64,000 nucleotides of DNA. Source: Streptomyces sp. CA-278952. GTDB taxonomy: Bacteria > Actinomycetota > Actinomycetes > Streptomycetales > Streptomycetaceae. The translations under genes and the position numbers were made by a program. Shown one piece after another: positions 28,800 through 36,616 of this stretch. The notes beneath the pieces are model-generated. The model did no database searches. It was not told where the DNA came from and saw only the letters and a list, made by a program, of their open reading frames with translations. The first letter of the stretch is position 1. Each line of letters opens with the position of its first letter. The stretch lies in NCBI RefSeq assembly GCF_028747205.1, contig NZ_CP112880.1, forward strand, positions 7,971,501-8,035,500, read 5' to 3'.

Positions 28800-29900
28800 G
28801 TGACCGTCCTCGACAACCGGGCGCTCAACCGCGCCATGCTGGCCCGCCAGTTGCTGCTCGACCGGGCCGATCTGCCGGTCGTGGACGCCGTGGCCCACCT
28901 CTGCGGCCTCCAGGCGCAGGAACCGCAGGAGCCCTTCGTCGGGCTCTGGTCCCGGCTGGCCGCCTTCGACCCGGCGGTTCTCTCGGACCTGCTGACCCGG
29001 CGGAGCGTGGTGCGTACCCATCTGATGCGACGCACGGTCCACCTCGTCACCGCCGACGACGTCCTCGCCTGGCGGGCCCGCCACGACGCGATGCTGCGCC
29101 AACGCGTGCTCGGGGTCTACCGCGACGAGCTGAAGGGGGTCGACCTCGACGCACTCGCCGCTGATGCCCGGGAGCTGATGGCTGACGGGGAACCCCGTAC
29201 AGCGGCCGAGATCGTGGCCGCGCTCGCCGGGCGCCGGCCCGGTCCGGGGCCCCGCCCGCTGGGCGAGATCGTGGTGGCCGCTCTGGTCCCGATGGCGCAG
29301 GCCCCGCCCCGGGGGCTGTGGCGGGCGAAGGGCGGGGTGCGCAACGTCGCCCTCTCCTCCTGGCTGGGCCGTCCGGTCGATCCGCCCGCCCCCGACGGCG
29401 CCGACCCGGTCGGCCAGGCACTGGTCCGGCGCTATCTGGCCGCCCACGGCCCCGCCGCGACGGCCGACCTGCGCGCCTGGTCCGGCCTGGCCGGACTGCC
29501 CGGCGCGGTCGCCGCCGTACGCGACGAGCTGGTCCGCTTCCGCGACGAGCGGGGACGGGAGCTGCTCGACCTGCCCGACGCGCCGCGCCCGGACCCGGAC
29601 ACTCCTGCCCCGGTGCGGTTCCTGCCGGCCTTCGACAACGCGATCCTCGGCTATCAGGACCGCGGCCGGATCATCGACGACGCCCACCGCGGCCTCTCGG
29701 TCGCCGGCGAGCGTGTCGTGCTGGTCGACGGCCGCGTGGCGGCCACCTGGCGCGTCACCGACGAGGCCGTCACGGTGCAACCCCTGCACGCGTTCTCCCG
29801 GGCCGACCGCGACGCCGTGGCCGACCAGGGGAGGGAGCTGGCGTCATTCCTGACCGACGGCGGGAGCGATCGCGTACGGGTGGCCGCCGCGCCGGGCTGA
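28800..29900 (+). CDS. AlkZ/AlkX-like DNA glycosylase (HTH_42 family)
   Basis: A 366-aa protein of the winged-helix DNA-binding HTH_42 family, whose characterised members (AlkZ, YcaQ/AlkX) are DNA glycosylases that remove alkylated bases or unhook crosslinks. The catalytic Q-x-Q motif is visible near residue 37 in HLCGLQAQEPQEPFVGLWSR. Other conserved blocks are RTHLMRRTVHLVTADDVLAW and RFLPAFDNAILGYQDRGRII. The GTG start has AAGGAGA 10 bases upstream. It may share a transcript with the DinB gene. The lesion repaired is not predictable from sequence. Confidence 0.83.
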   Translation: MTVLDNRALNRAMLARQLLLDRADLPVVDAVAHLCGLQAQEPQEPFVGLWSRLAAFDPAVLSDLLTRRSVVRTHLMRRTVHLVTADDVLAWRARHDAMLRQRVLGVYRDELKGVDLDALAADARELMADGEPRTAAEIVAALAGRRPGPGPRPLGEIVVAALVPMAQAPPRGLWRAKGGVRNVALSSWLGRPVDPPAPDGADPVGQALVRRYLAAHGPAATADLRAWSGLAGLPGAVAAVRDELVRFRDERGRELLDLPDAPRPDPDTPAPVRFLPAFDNAILGYQDRGRIIDDAHRGLSVAGERVVLVDGRVAATWRVTDEAVTVQPLHAFSRADRDAVADQGRELASFLTDGGSDRVRVAAAPG

Positions 29901-30033
29901 GCGTGCCCGGCCGCCGGGCAGCCGCCCTCGTGTCTGCCCGGCCGTACCGGAACAGGCCCATTTTGTACGGTAGTTCTGCCGGGATCCGGGAGCAGCCGGA
30001 CTGAAAGCACCGGTCGTGGGTCACACGGTGAAC

Positions 30034-30738
30034 ATGACGTCCAGCGACGTAACCACAGAGCCCGCGCCGCACGGCGACAGAACGCGCGACATCCGCCGCT
30101 CCCGTAGGTGGCCGATGGTCCTCGGCGTCGCCGCGGCCGTGCTGGTCCTGCTGTTCGCCGGCAGCAGGCTCAGCCTGCTGCCGGGTCTCGACGACCTCTT
30201 CGGCGAGGAGACCCACGACCGGTCGGGCCCCGCCGTGCTCAAGTCGATCCAGGACATGAGCGCGTACGAGGCCGCCTCGGGCAACTTCCAGGTCGTCGTC
30301 GATCTGGAGAAGGACGCGAAGTTCGTTCCCGACGCCCTGCGCGGCACCCGTACCCTGTTCGTCGGTGCGGGCACGGTCGGCGCCTCCGTCGACCTGGGCA
30401 AGGTCACCGGGAGCGGCGTCGTGGTGAACGAGGACCGCACCACCGCCGAACTCCGGCTGCCGCACGCGGTGCTGGGCAAACCGGCCCTCGATCCCGACCG
30501 CTCCTACGCCGTGTCCAAACAGCGCGGTCTCCTCGACCGGCTGGGCGACCTCGTCTCCGACAATCCCGGCAGTGAGCAGGCGGTCAACCAGCTCGCCGTT
30601 CACCACATCTCACGAGCGGCGAAGGAGAGCGAACTGATCGCCCGCGCGGAGAAGAACACCGCCGACATGCTGAAGGGGCTGCTCGGCTCCCTCGGCTTCG
30701 AGCGCGTCACGGTCCGGTACGGCGACGACCAGGAGTGA
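30034..30738 (+). CDS. DUF4230 membrane-anchored protein
   Basis: A 234-aa protein with one N-terminal transmembrane anchor (WPMVLGVAAAVLVLLFAGSR, about 30-50) and an extracellular DUF4230-type domain (LKSIQDMSAYEAASGNFQVV, then KGLLGSLGFERVTVRYGD). The function of the family is unknown. The ATG at 30034 is preferred, but GTGs at 30016 and 30028 are possible and none has a strong ribosome site. No operon partner. Confidence 0.78.
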   Translation: MTSSDVTTEPAPHGDRTRDIRRSRRWPMVLGVAAAVLVLLFAGSRLSLLPGLDDLFGEETHDRSGPAVLKSIQDMSAYEAASGNFQVVVDLEKDAKFVPDALRGTRTLFVGAGTVGASVDLGKVTGSGVVVNEDRTTAELRLPHAVLGKPALDPDRSYAVSKQRGLLDRLGDLVSDNPGSEQAVNQLAVHHISRAAKESELIARAEKNTADMLKGLLGSLGFERVTVRYGDDQE

Positions 30739-30807
30739 TCGCGTCATACGGGCCGCGTGGGCCGCCCGCGCGACGCGGAGGAGCGGGCCGCCCACTGCGG
30801 ATCACCC

Positions 30808-30846
30808 TTGACGTGAACGCGTCGGTGGGTATGGTCTAGTCCAAGT
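30808..30846 (+). promoter_or_regulatory. Chitin-monooxygenase promoter with DasR-like site
   Basis: TTGACG (30808-30813), 16 bp, TATGGT (30830-30835) make a good vegetative promoter. Overlapping the -10 is ATGGTCTAGTCCAAGT (30831-30846), which matches the core of the DasR element TGGTCTAGACCA at 11 of 12 positions. DasR represses chitin and GlcNAc genes in Streptomyces. Confidence 0.75.
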
Positions 30847-30898
30847 GCAAGGCCTTTCCGGACACCCGCCATCAGGGTTGTCCGGCAAGGGACTTGCA
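30846..30898 (+). ncRNA. Stem-loop in the monooxygenase 5' leader
   Basis: TGCAAG (30846-30851) pairs with CTTGCA (30893-30898), and CCGGACA (30858-30864) with TGTCCGG (30879-30885). An internal loop separates the two stems. It starts right after the DasR site, at or near the transcript start, and may stabilise the long leader. Confidence 0.45.
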
Positions 30899-31000
30899 GC
30901 CCTTCGCGCCTCTTGGCCCCACACTCGCGAGGCCTCGCCGCCGAAGCCGGGCCCCCCACGGCCCGCCACCGCGCGGTGCGGTCTCCTGTGAAGGAGAAAC

Positions 31001-31516
31001 ATGCACGCGAAAAGGAAGACCGCACTCGCCGTCGGCGCCCTGCTCGCCCCGGTCCTCGCCCTGAGTCTTCCGGCGAGCTCCGCCAGTGCCCACGGCTACA
31101 TCTCCAACCCGCCGAGCAGGCAGGCGCAGTGTGCCGCCGGCACGGTCAGCTGCGGTGCGATCACGTACGAACCGCAGAGCGTCGAGGGCCCCAAGGGGCT
31201 CACCAGTTGCAGCGGCGGAAACAGCGGCTTCGCCGACCTGGACGACGACTCCAAGGGCTGGTCGGTCACTCCGGTGAACCGTTCCCAGCAGTTCGAGTGG
31301 AAGCTCACCGCGCGCCACTCGACCAGCACCTGGCAGTACTTCGCGGGCGGCGAGAAGATCGCCGAATTCGACGACGGTGGCGCGCGACCCGGCGCGACCG
31401 TGACCCACCAGGTCGACTTCGGCGACAAGACCGGCCGGCAGAAGGTGCTCGCCGTCTGGAACATCGCGGACACCCCGAACGCCTTCTACGCCTGCATCGA
31501 CGTCAACGTCGGCTAG
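31001..31516 (+). CDS. AA10 lytic polysaccharide monooxygenase (chitin-binding)
   Basis: A 171-aa secreted copper monooxygenase that cleaves crystalline chitin oxidatively. The signal peptide ends SASSASA, so the mature protein starts with His31 (HGYISNPPSRQAQC), one arm of the histidine brace. The second ligand is His106 in LTARHSTSTWQYF. The C-terminal NAFYACIDVNVG is typical. It is a single-domain form without an extra chitin-binding module. GAAGGAGAA precedes the ATG. The DasR-like site upstream predicts induction on chitin breakdown products. Confidence 0.94.
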   Translation: MHAKRKTALAVGALLAPVLALSLPASSASAHGYISNPPSRQAQCAAGTVSCGAITYEPQSVEGPKGLTSCSGGNSGFADLDDDSKGWSVTPVNRSQQFEWKLTARHSTSTWQYFAGGEKIAEFDDGGARPGATVTHQVDFGDKTGRQKVLAVWNIADTPNAFYACIDVNVG

Positions 31517-31554
31517 GCACGCCGTATCGGTCGGGCTCCACGCCCCTCCGTCCG

Positions 31555-31592
31555 CCACGCCCCGGTCGCGCATCGTCGCGGCCGGGGCGTGG
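31555..31592 (+). terminator. Terminator after the monooxygenase gene
   Basis: CCACGCCCCGGTCGCG (31555-31570), loop CATCGT, CGCGGCCGGGGCGTGG (31577-31592): a 16-bp stem with one G-U pair, 38 bp past the stop. Confidence 0.82.
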
Positions 31593-31702
31593 TGCTGTTC
31601 GCGGTGGCCGGAAAACGGCATGGCGCGGAAGGCTCGGGTAGTCGAGCGGTTACCCTACGTCAGCTGTCCTGATGGATCATCACTGCTCGAGGGGACTCCT
31701 GA

Positions 31703-32377
31703 ATGCACCGCATCCGTACCGTACTCGCCGCGCTCGGCATCACCGCCGGACTGATCTCCGCCCCGGCGGCGAGCGCCGCACCGGGGCCCGCCCGGCCCGC
31801 GCCCGCCGCCGAGCGTCATGAAGTCTGCACCGGAGAGTTCCGCGGCGACGCCCGCCTCGGTCCCAAGTGGCTGCCGAACAAGCGGCTCGCCCCGGTCGGT
31901 CCGCTCCTGAAGGGCTGGCAGCGCACCGGCGACCTCACGCCGAACGACTTCCTCAAGAAGTACTGGGAAGGGCCCGCGGACACCGGCAGTTGGAAGTACC
32001 CGCCCAACGACGGCTTCGCCGAGGTGAACGGCGAGATCGACAAGGAGCCCGTGAAGCTCCGCGCCGGCCAGCGCCTGGACCGCTTCGGCTCGGAGTACGG
32101 CGGCTACCTCGCCCCGGCGGGTGACGCCTACGCCGAGCGTGCCCTGCCCCCGCAGAACCTGAACACCCGTGACGCGGCCACCCCTTGCGACTACCGGGTC
32201 TACAAGGTCGCCAAGCCCTTCTGGGTCTGGCAGGGCGGCATCGCCCCGTGGTTCGAGCAGCCCGGCGGCGGCCAGCAGATCAAGCTCGACGCCGTGTTCC
32301 TCGACCCGGGCGCGGGGCAGCGGCTCAACGTGAAGTGGCTGCTGGACAACGCCTACCTGACGCCCGCGGGCGCGTAA
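31703..32377 (+). CDS. Secreted TNT-domain NAD glycohydrolase
   Basis: A 224-aa protein with a Sec signal peptide (cut near SAPAASAAPG). The body matches the TNT (tuberculosis necrotizing toxin, DUF4237) fold. DRFGSEYGGYLAPAGDAYAE carries the conserved Arg, ALPPQNLN follows, and APWFEQPGGGQQIKLDA carries the conserved Gln of the NAD-cleaving site. The N-terminal EFRGDARLGPKWLP block and two cysteines (CTGEF, TPCDYRVY) recall the fungal surface NADases rather than mycobacterial CpnT. The Tyr-His of CpnT reads Tyr-Arg here. GAGGGGA precedes the ATG. A 77-aa ORF starts 6 bp after the stop. Confidence 0.82.
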   Translation: MHRIRTVLAALGITAGLISAPAASAAPGPARPAPAAERHEVCTGEFRGDARLGPKWLPNKRLAPVGPLLKGWQRTGDLTPNDFLKKYWEGPADTGSWKYPPNDGFAEVNGEIDKEPVKLRAGQRLDRFGSEYGGYLAPAGDAYAERALPPQNLNTRDAATPCDYRVYKVAKPFWVWQGGIAPWFEQPGGGQQIKLDAVFLDPGAGQRLNVKWLLDNAYLTPAGA

Positions 32378-32383
32378 CCCGCC

Positions 32384-32617
32384 ATGGACCGCCGGTCCTT
32401 GCACGCGGCACTCGTCGAGGCACGGATCCCCGGCGGCTACTACCGGATCGAGGGCGTCCACGAGCCCGTTCCCACCCCGCCGGACTTCCTCTTCGTCCGG
32501 CGCGGCGGGGACGGAGACTGGGAGACCGGGGCCTTCGAGCGCGGAACATACGAAGTCGTCGCCCGGCACCCGGACGAGGCCACCGCCTGCGCGCACCTGC
32601 TGAGCCTGCTCGTCTGA
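32384..32617 (+). CDS. Small protein paired with the TNT NADase
   Basis: A 77-aa cytoplasmic protein without signal peptide (MDRRSLHAALVEARIPGGYY, then FERGTYEVVARHPDEATAC). It starts 6 bp after the NADase stop with no ribosome site of its own, so it is probably translated by coupling. The alpha-beta layout fits a small single domain. Its tight pairing with a NAD-degrading enzyme makes an immunity or regulatory role possible, but it is far shorter than the mycobacterial antitoxin IFT and I see no similarity to it. Function unknown. Confidence 0.7.
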   Translation: MDRRSLHAALVEARIPGGYYRIEGVHEPVPTPPDFLFVRRGGDGDWETGAFERGTYEVVARHPDEATACAHLLSLLV

Positions 32618-32776
32618 AGCCGGTCCCCGCACCCGTTGTTTTGCCGGAACGGCAAACAACCTTGTCCGTGCGGTCACACCGGCCGAATGATCGTGACCGG
32701 GCGGCCGGGCCCCGGCCCGGCCGCCCGCCGAAGCGACACGACCGCCCCGCCCGCACGGGGCGCCCGAGGAGGAGCC

Positions 32777-33814
32777 ATGCCGGAGCCCACCCCCGTAACC
32801 ACGCCGTCCGCGCGTTCCGCAGACCGTGCCGCCCGACCCTCCGCCCTCCTGCCCGGCGCGACGCACCGGATGGTCGACGTCCCCGGCGGCCGGATCCACT
32901 GCGTCGAACAGGGCACGGGCCCCCTCGTGCTCCTGGTCCACGGCTTCCCCGAGTCCTGGTACTCCTGGCGCCACCAGCTCCCCGCCCTGGCCGCAGCGGG
33001 GCACCGTGCCGTCGCCATCGACGTACGCGGATACGGGCGTTCCTCCGCACCCGCCGCCACCGACGCCTACCGCATGCTCGCCCACGTCGCCGACAACACG
33101 GCCGTCGTCCACGCCCTCGGCGAGGAGACCGCCACGGTCGTCGGACACGACTGGGGCTCGCCCATCGCAGCGAACAGCGCCCTGCTCCGCCCGGACGTCT
33201 TCACGGCGGTCGCGCTGCTGAGCGTCCCGTACGCGCCCCGGGGAGGCCCCCGCCCCACCGACGGTTTCGCAGGCGTCGGAGGCGAGGAGGAGTTCTACGT
33301 CAGCTACTTCCAGACCCCCGGCCGCGCCGAGGCGGAGATCGAGCCGGACGTACGCGGCTGGCTCGCCGGCTTCTACGCGGGACTCTCCGGAGACATCACC
33401 GCCCCCGCAGGCCACCCCGGTCTCTTCTTCGTACCGCCGGGCGCGCGCATGGCCGACCGCTTCCCCGTCGGCGCGCTCCCCGGCTGGCTCGAGGAACGGG
33501 ACCTCGACGTCTACGCCGAGGAGTTCGAACGCACCGGTCTGACCGGCGCCCTCAACCGCTACCGCAACGTCGACCGGGACTGGGAGGACCTCGCAGCCTG
33601 GGACGGAGCACCCGTCACCCAGCCCTCGATCTTCATCGGCGGCGCCCTTGACGCCTCCACCACATGGATGTCCGACGCCATCGACGCCTACCCGCGGACG
33701 CTCCCCGGCCTGTCCGCCGCCCACATCCTCGAAGGCTGCGGCCACTGGATCCAGCAGGAACGCCCCGACGAGGTCAACCGCCTGCTGACCGACTGGCTGC
33801 ACGGCCCGCGCTGA
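32777..33814 (+). CDS. Epoxide hydrolase (alpha/beta fold)
   Basis: A 345-aa alpha/beta-hydrolase of the epoxide hydrolase subfamily. The oxyanion motif HGFPESWYSWRHQ, the nucleophile Asp125 in VVGHDWGSPIA (Asp rather than Ser marks epoxide or haloalkane substrates) and the C-terminal His in LEGCGHWIQQERP are all present, and a helical lid lies between. The ATG at 32777 follows GAGGAGGAG. It adds an N-terminal tail of about 25 residues. It is monocistronic, and the substrate is unknown. Confidence 0.87.
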   Translation: MPEPTPVTTPSARSADRAARPSALLPGATHRMVDVPGGRIHCVEQGTGPLVLLVHGFPESWYSWRHQLPALAAAGHRAVAIDVRGYGRSSAPAATDAYRMLAHVADNTAVVHALGEETATVVGHDWGSPIAANSALLRPDVFTAVALLSVPYAPRGGPRPTDGFAGVGGEEEFYVSYFQTPGRAEAEIEPDVRGWLAGFYAGLSGDITAPAGHPGLFFVPPGARMADRFPVGALPGWLEERDLDVYAEEFERTGLTGALNRYRNVDRDWEDLAAWDGAPVTQPSIFIGGALDASTTWMSDAIDAYPRTLPGLSAAHILEGCGHWIQQERPDEVNRLLTDWLHGPR

Positions 33815-33840
33815 GCGACACCGGGCCAGGGGCCCCCGGG

Positions 33841-34023
33841 TCAGCAGGCCGTGCCGCGGGTCGCCGCCGTCGCCCGGAGCAGGTCGCGGACGAGCGTGAA
33901 GTCGATCCTCCGCGGATCGCGGAAGCGCAGGCAGTGCCTGCCCATGTCGTGGGAGGCCAGCCGGTCCGTGAACGCGTCGCGGACGTCACCGCCGACCCGG
34001 CGGTGTGTCGCACCCGGGAGCAA
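33841..34023 (-). pseudogene. C-terminal remnant of a DUF1801-like protein
   Basis: About 45 residues (GRHCLRFRDPRRIDFTLVRD, then LLRATAATRG) look like the end of a DUF1801 protein. The frame upstream dissolves into non-protein sequence in the leader of the next gene and offers only a TTG start. The coding body is missing, so this is read as a truncated gene. Confidence 0.45.
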
Positions 34024-34049
34024 CGGGCTCCTCCGGCGAAGGTGGACGC

Positions 34050-34559
34050 ATGAATACAGCAGGCATGCTGGCCGAAGCGTTCGACCGGGTCGGGGAAGCG
34101 GTCCACGCGGCGGTCGAAGGACTCACGCCCGACGACCTCAACGCCCGCGTCGACGCGGGGGCGAACTCCATCTCCTGGCTGGTCTGGCATCTCACCCGCG
34201 TCCAGGACGACCACATCGCCGAGGCCGCCGGAACCGGACAGATCTGGCACACCGAAGGCTGGGCGGACATCTTCGGACTGCCGTTCGACGAGGCGGCCAC
34301 CGGCTACGGGCACAGCACCGACGAGGTCGCCGCCGTCCGCGTGGACTCCGCCGATTCCCTCCTCGGCTACTTCGACGCCGTGCACGAGCGGACCCTGGAA
34401 TTCGTCGCCGGGCTGGAGGGCCACGCCCTCGACCGGATCGTCGACGAGGACTGGTCGCCCCCGGTGACGCTCGGTGTCCGGCTGATCAGCGTCATCGCCG
34501 AGGATCTCCAGCACGCGGGCCAGGCCGCCTACGTCCGAGGGATGCTGGAACGCGCCTGA
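34050..34559 (+). CDS. DinB-superfamily protein (2)
   Basis: A 169-aa helical-bundle protein of the DinB/DUF664 group. The metal-ligand histidines are plausible in SWLVWHLTRVQDDHIAEAAG and EDLQHAGQAAYVRGML. The sequence differs clearly from the two other DinB proteins in the window, so this is not a recent duplicate. Many relatives use mycothiol. GGTGG lies close before the ATG. Single gene. Confidence 0.82.
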   Translation: MNTAGMLAEAFDRVGEAVHAAVEGLTPDDLNARVDAGANSISWLVWHLTRVQDDHIAEAAGTGQIWHTEGWADIFGLPFDEAATGYGHSTDEVAAVRVDSADSLLGYFDAVHERTLEFVAGLEGHALDRIVDEDWSPPVTLGVRLISVIAEDLQHAGQAAYVRGMLERA

Positions 34560-34682
34560 AAACCGGTGACCGGAGCAGCGGCGGAACGGGGCCCGCGCAC
34601 ACCCGTGCGCAGTCCCAGCGGCGGTGCCATACTCGGAAGAAGTCGGCTGGACAGGCTTGCCATCGTCCGAGAGGTGACCGAC

Positions 34683-34973
34683 ATGAGCTGGGCATCTTGG
34701 ACGACCAGTGGTGTCTTCGCGGGAACCGGTGGGGTGCGCACCGAAGAAGCGGGCATCCTGAGCGGCGATCTCACCGTGCATACGACCTGGTCCGACGGAC
34801 AGGCGTCGGTGGCCGTGCAGTACAGCGGGTCGTCGGACTGGTTCACGCTCACCGGCAGCCCCGTGCCGTGCCCCTCCGAGGAGGAGAGCCGCACCTTCCA
34901 CCAGAGCGTGGTCGAAGCCGTCCGCGCCGGCGAGGGCGCGACGGTCCCTCCGGTCGGCGCGGGACCCGTCTGA
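34683..34973 (+). CDS. Small hypothetical protein
   Basis: A 96-aa protein starting MSWASWTTSGVFAGTGGVRT, mostly predicted beta-strand (GDLTVHTTWSDGQASVAVQY), with a short helical C-terminus. No signal peptide or metal motif. GAGAGG lies upstream of the ATG; the longer in-frame extension lacks a good site. I do not recognise it. It precedes the signal peptidase gene by 93 bp. Confidence 0.68.
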   Translation: MSWASWTTSGVFAGTGGVRTEEAGILSGDLTVHTTWSDGQASVAVQYSGSSDWFTLTGSPVPCPSEEESRTFHQSVVEAVRAGEGATVPPVGAGPV

Positions 34974-35066
34974 CGTCGCCCACCGCTCACCGCGCCCCAT
35001 AGAGTGGATCACCGGATCCGTTCCCCCAGGGACGGGCGCGCGGTACACGGGCGAGGAGCGGTGCAC

Positions 35067-35789
35067 ATGGGGCGGGCAGGCACACAGCGGTCGAGGACAC
35101 GGAAGAACCGGCCGTTCTGGGTGGAGCTGCCGCTCCTCATCGGCGTCGCCCTGGTGCTGGCGCTGCTCATCAAGACGTTCCTGGTGCAGGCCTTCTCCAT
35201 TCCCTCGGACTCCATGCAGAACACCCTTCAGCGGGGCGACCGGGTCCTCGTGGACAAGCTGACCCCCTGGTTCGGATCGGAGCCGGAGCGCGGTGAGGTG
35301 ATCGTCTTCCACGACCCGTCCAACTGGCTCGCGGGCGTGCCCGTGGACCCGCCCAACACCGTGCAGAAGGTCCTGAGCTTCGTCGGCGTGATGCCCTCCG
35401 CCGAGGAGAAGGACCTCATCAAGCGGGTCATCGGCGTCGGAGGCGACACGGTCGAGTGCGAGGGCGACGGGCCGGTGAAGGTCAACGGCACCGCCCTGGA
35501 CGAGCCGTACGTCTTCCCGGGCAACACCCCTTGCAGCAACGACGAGGACGGCGGCCGGTTCAAGGTCACCGTGCCCGAAGGCAAGATCTGGGTGATGGGG
35601 GACCACCGACAGGCCTCCGCGGACTCCCGCTACCACCAGGACGACCCGAACCAGGGGATGGTCCCGGTCGACGAGGTCGTCGGCAGGGCTGTCGTCATCG
35701 CCTGGCCGGTCGGCCGCTGGAGCACCCTGCCGGTGCCGGGAACCTTCGACAACGTGCCCGACAAGCCCCGGGGCCCCGCAACTCGCTGA
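35067..35789 (+). CDS. lepB: Signal peptidase I
   Basis: A 240-aa membrane serine protease that removes Sec and Tat signal peptides. One N-terminal transmembrane helix (ELPLLIGVALVLALLIKTFL), the catalytic Ser49 in SIPSDSMQNTL, and the general base Lys119 in KDLIKRVIGVGGDTVEC are seen, along with the GDHRQASADSRY box. GAGGAG lies 8 bases before the ATG. Streptomyces have several SPase I genes, usually clustered; this one stands alone, which suggests an additional paralogue. Confidence 0.9.
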   Translation: MGRAGTQRSRTRKNRPFWVELPLLIGVALVLALLIKTFLVQAFSIPSDSMQNTLQRGDRVLVDKLTPWFGSEPERGEVIVFHDPSNWLAGVPVDPPNTVQKVLSFVGVMPSAEEKDLIKRVIGVGGDTVECEGDGPVKVNGTALDEPYVFPGNTPCSNDEDGGRFKVTVPEGKIWVMGDHRQASADSRYHQDDPNQGMVPVDEVVGRAVVIAWPVGRWSTLPVPGTFDNVPDKPRGPATR

Positions 35790-35804
35790 GGGCTGTCCCT
35801 CAGC
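35785..35804. terminator. Hairpin overlapping two convergent stop codons
   Basis: GCTGAGGG (35785-35792), loop CTGT, CCCTCAGC (35797-35804). The left arm contains the TGA of the signal peptidase, and the right arm contains the stop of the convergent phosphatase. Confidence 0.65.
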
Positions 35805-36234
35805 GCTGCGCGAAGTTCCGTACGTAGCGGCGCTGCCAGGGCGTCTCCACCGCCCGCGGGTGATAGCCGTCGCGCACGAACGCCACCGCCTCGTCGGCGG
35901 GCACCCCGTCCAGGACGGCGAGGCAGGCCAGCGCCGTGCCGGTGCGGCCCATTCCGCCGCCGCACGCCACCTCGACCCGCGTCCCGGCGGACCGCTCCCA
36001 CACCTCGTGGAGGAGCTCCCGGGCCGCCGCCCGGTCCGCCGGGAGCCGGAAGTCCGGCCACCGCAGCCACCTGGACTCCCAGGCGACCGGGGGCGGGGTA
36101 CGCCCGAGGAGGTAGACGGCGAAGTCCGGTTCGGGGCCTGCCGGCAAGGGCCTGCGCAGTCCCCGGCCGCGTACGAGCCGTCCGGAGGGGAGGGCCAGGA
36201 CGGCCGGGTCGGCGGTGTTCCACGTCTCGATCAC
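35800..36234 (-). CDS. Dual-specificity/tyrosine phosphatase-like protein
   Basis: A 144-aa cysteine-based phosphatase with the P-loop VEVACGGGMGRTGTALACLA near residue 95 (Cys-x5-Arg complete). A conserved aspartate may lie in RWPDFRLPAD. The start is taken at the GTG at 36234 (VIETWN); a TTG three codons upstream is possible, and neither has a strong ribosome site. The substrate is unknown. Confidence 0.75.
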   Translation of the reverse strand: MIETWNTADPAVLALPSGRLVRGRGLRRPLPAGPEPDFAVYLLGRTPPPVAWESRWLRWPDFRLPADRAAARELLHEVWERSAGTRVEVACGGGMGRTGTALACLAVLDGVPADEAVAFVRDGYHPRAVETPWQRRYVRNFAQR

Positions 36235-36297
36235 GTGTCCCAACCTAACGACCCGGCAGTCGCCGGTGGTACGGATCGCACCGTCGTCGGCCGGGGG

Positions 36298-36567
36298 TCA
36301 GGTGGCGTCGAGATCCCGCGCGAGCAGCTCGGCCAGCTCCTCGATCGCCGCCCGCGCTCCGTCGCCCTCGGCGCTGAGCTCCACGGTCTCGCCGTGCGTG
36401 GCGGCCAGGGCCAGCACCGCCAGCATGCTGCGGGCCTCGACCGGGTCGCGACCCTCACGGGCGATGGTCACCTTGACCGGCTGACGGGCGGCGGCCTGGA
36501 CGAACAGGGACGCCGGACGGGCGTGGAGCCCGCTGCGGGAGGCTATGGCGACGGTCTGCCGGTGCAT
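36298..36567 (-). CDS. ptsH: Phosphocarrier protein HPr
   Basis: An 89-aa HPr that carries phosphate from enzyme I to PTS permeases. His15 lies in SRSGLHARPASLFVQ, and the Ser region is EARSMLAVLALAA (Ser47). It lies 49 bp downstream of fruA in the same direction, so it is probably co-transcribed with the fructose operon. Enzyme I is not in the window. AGGAG precedes the ATG. Confidence 0.93.
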   Translation of the reverse strand: MHRQTVAIASRSGLHARPASLFVQAAARQPVKVTIAREGRDPVEARSMLAVLALAATHGETVELSAEGDGARAAIEELAELLARDLDAT

Positions 36568-36616
36568 GGATCACTCCTGAGGGAAGAGGTGTTCGGGAGG
36601 GGCGTGTGTGTGAAGT

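Noticed and set aside
31655..33802. 715-codon open frame on the minus strand
   Set aside because: It is a shadow of the TNT, small-partner and epoxide-hydrolase genes; its Gly/Val/Arg-rich composition and lack of any motif show it is not coding.
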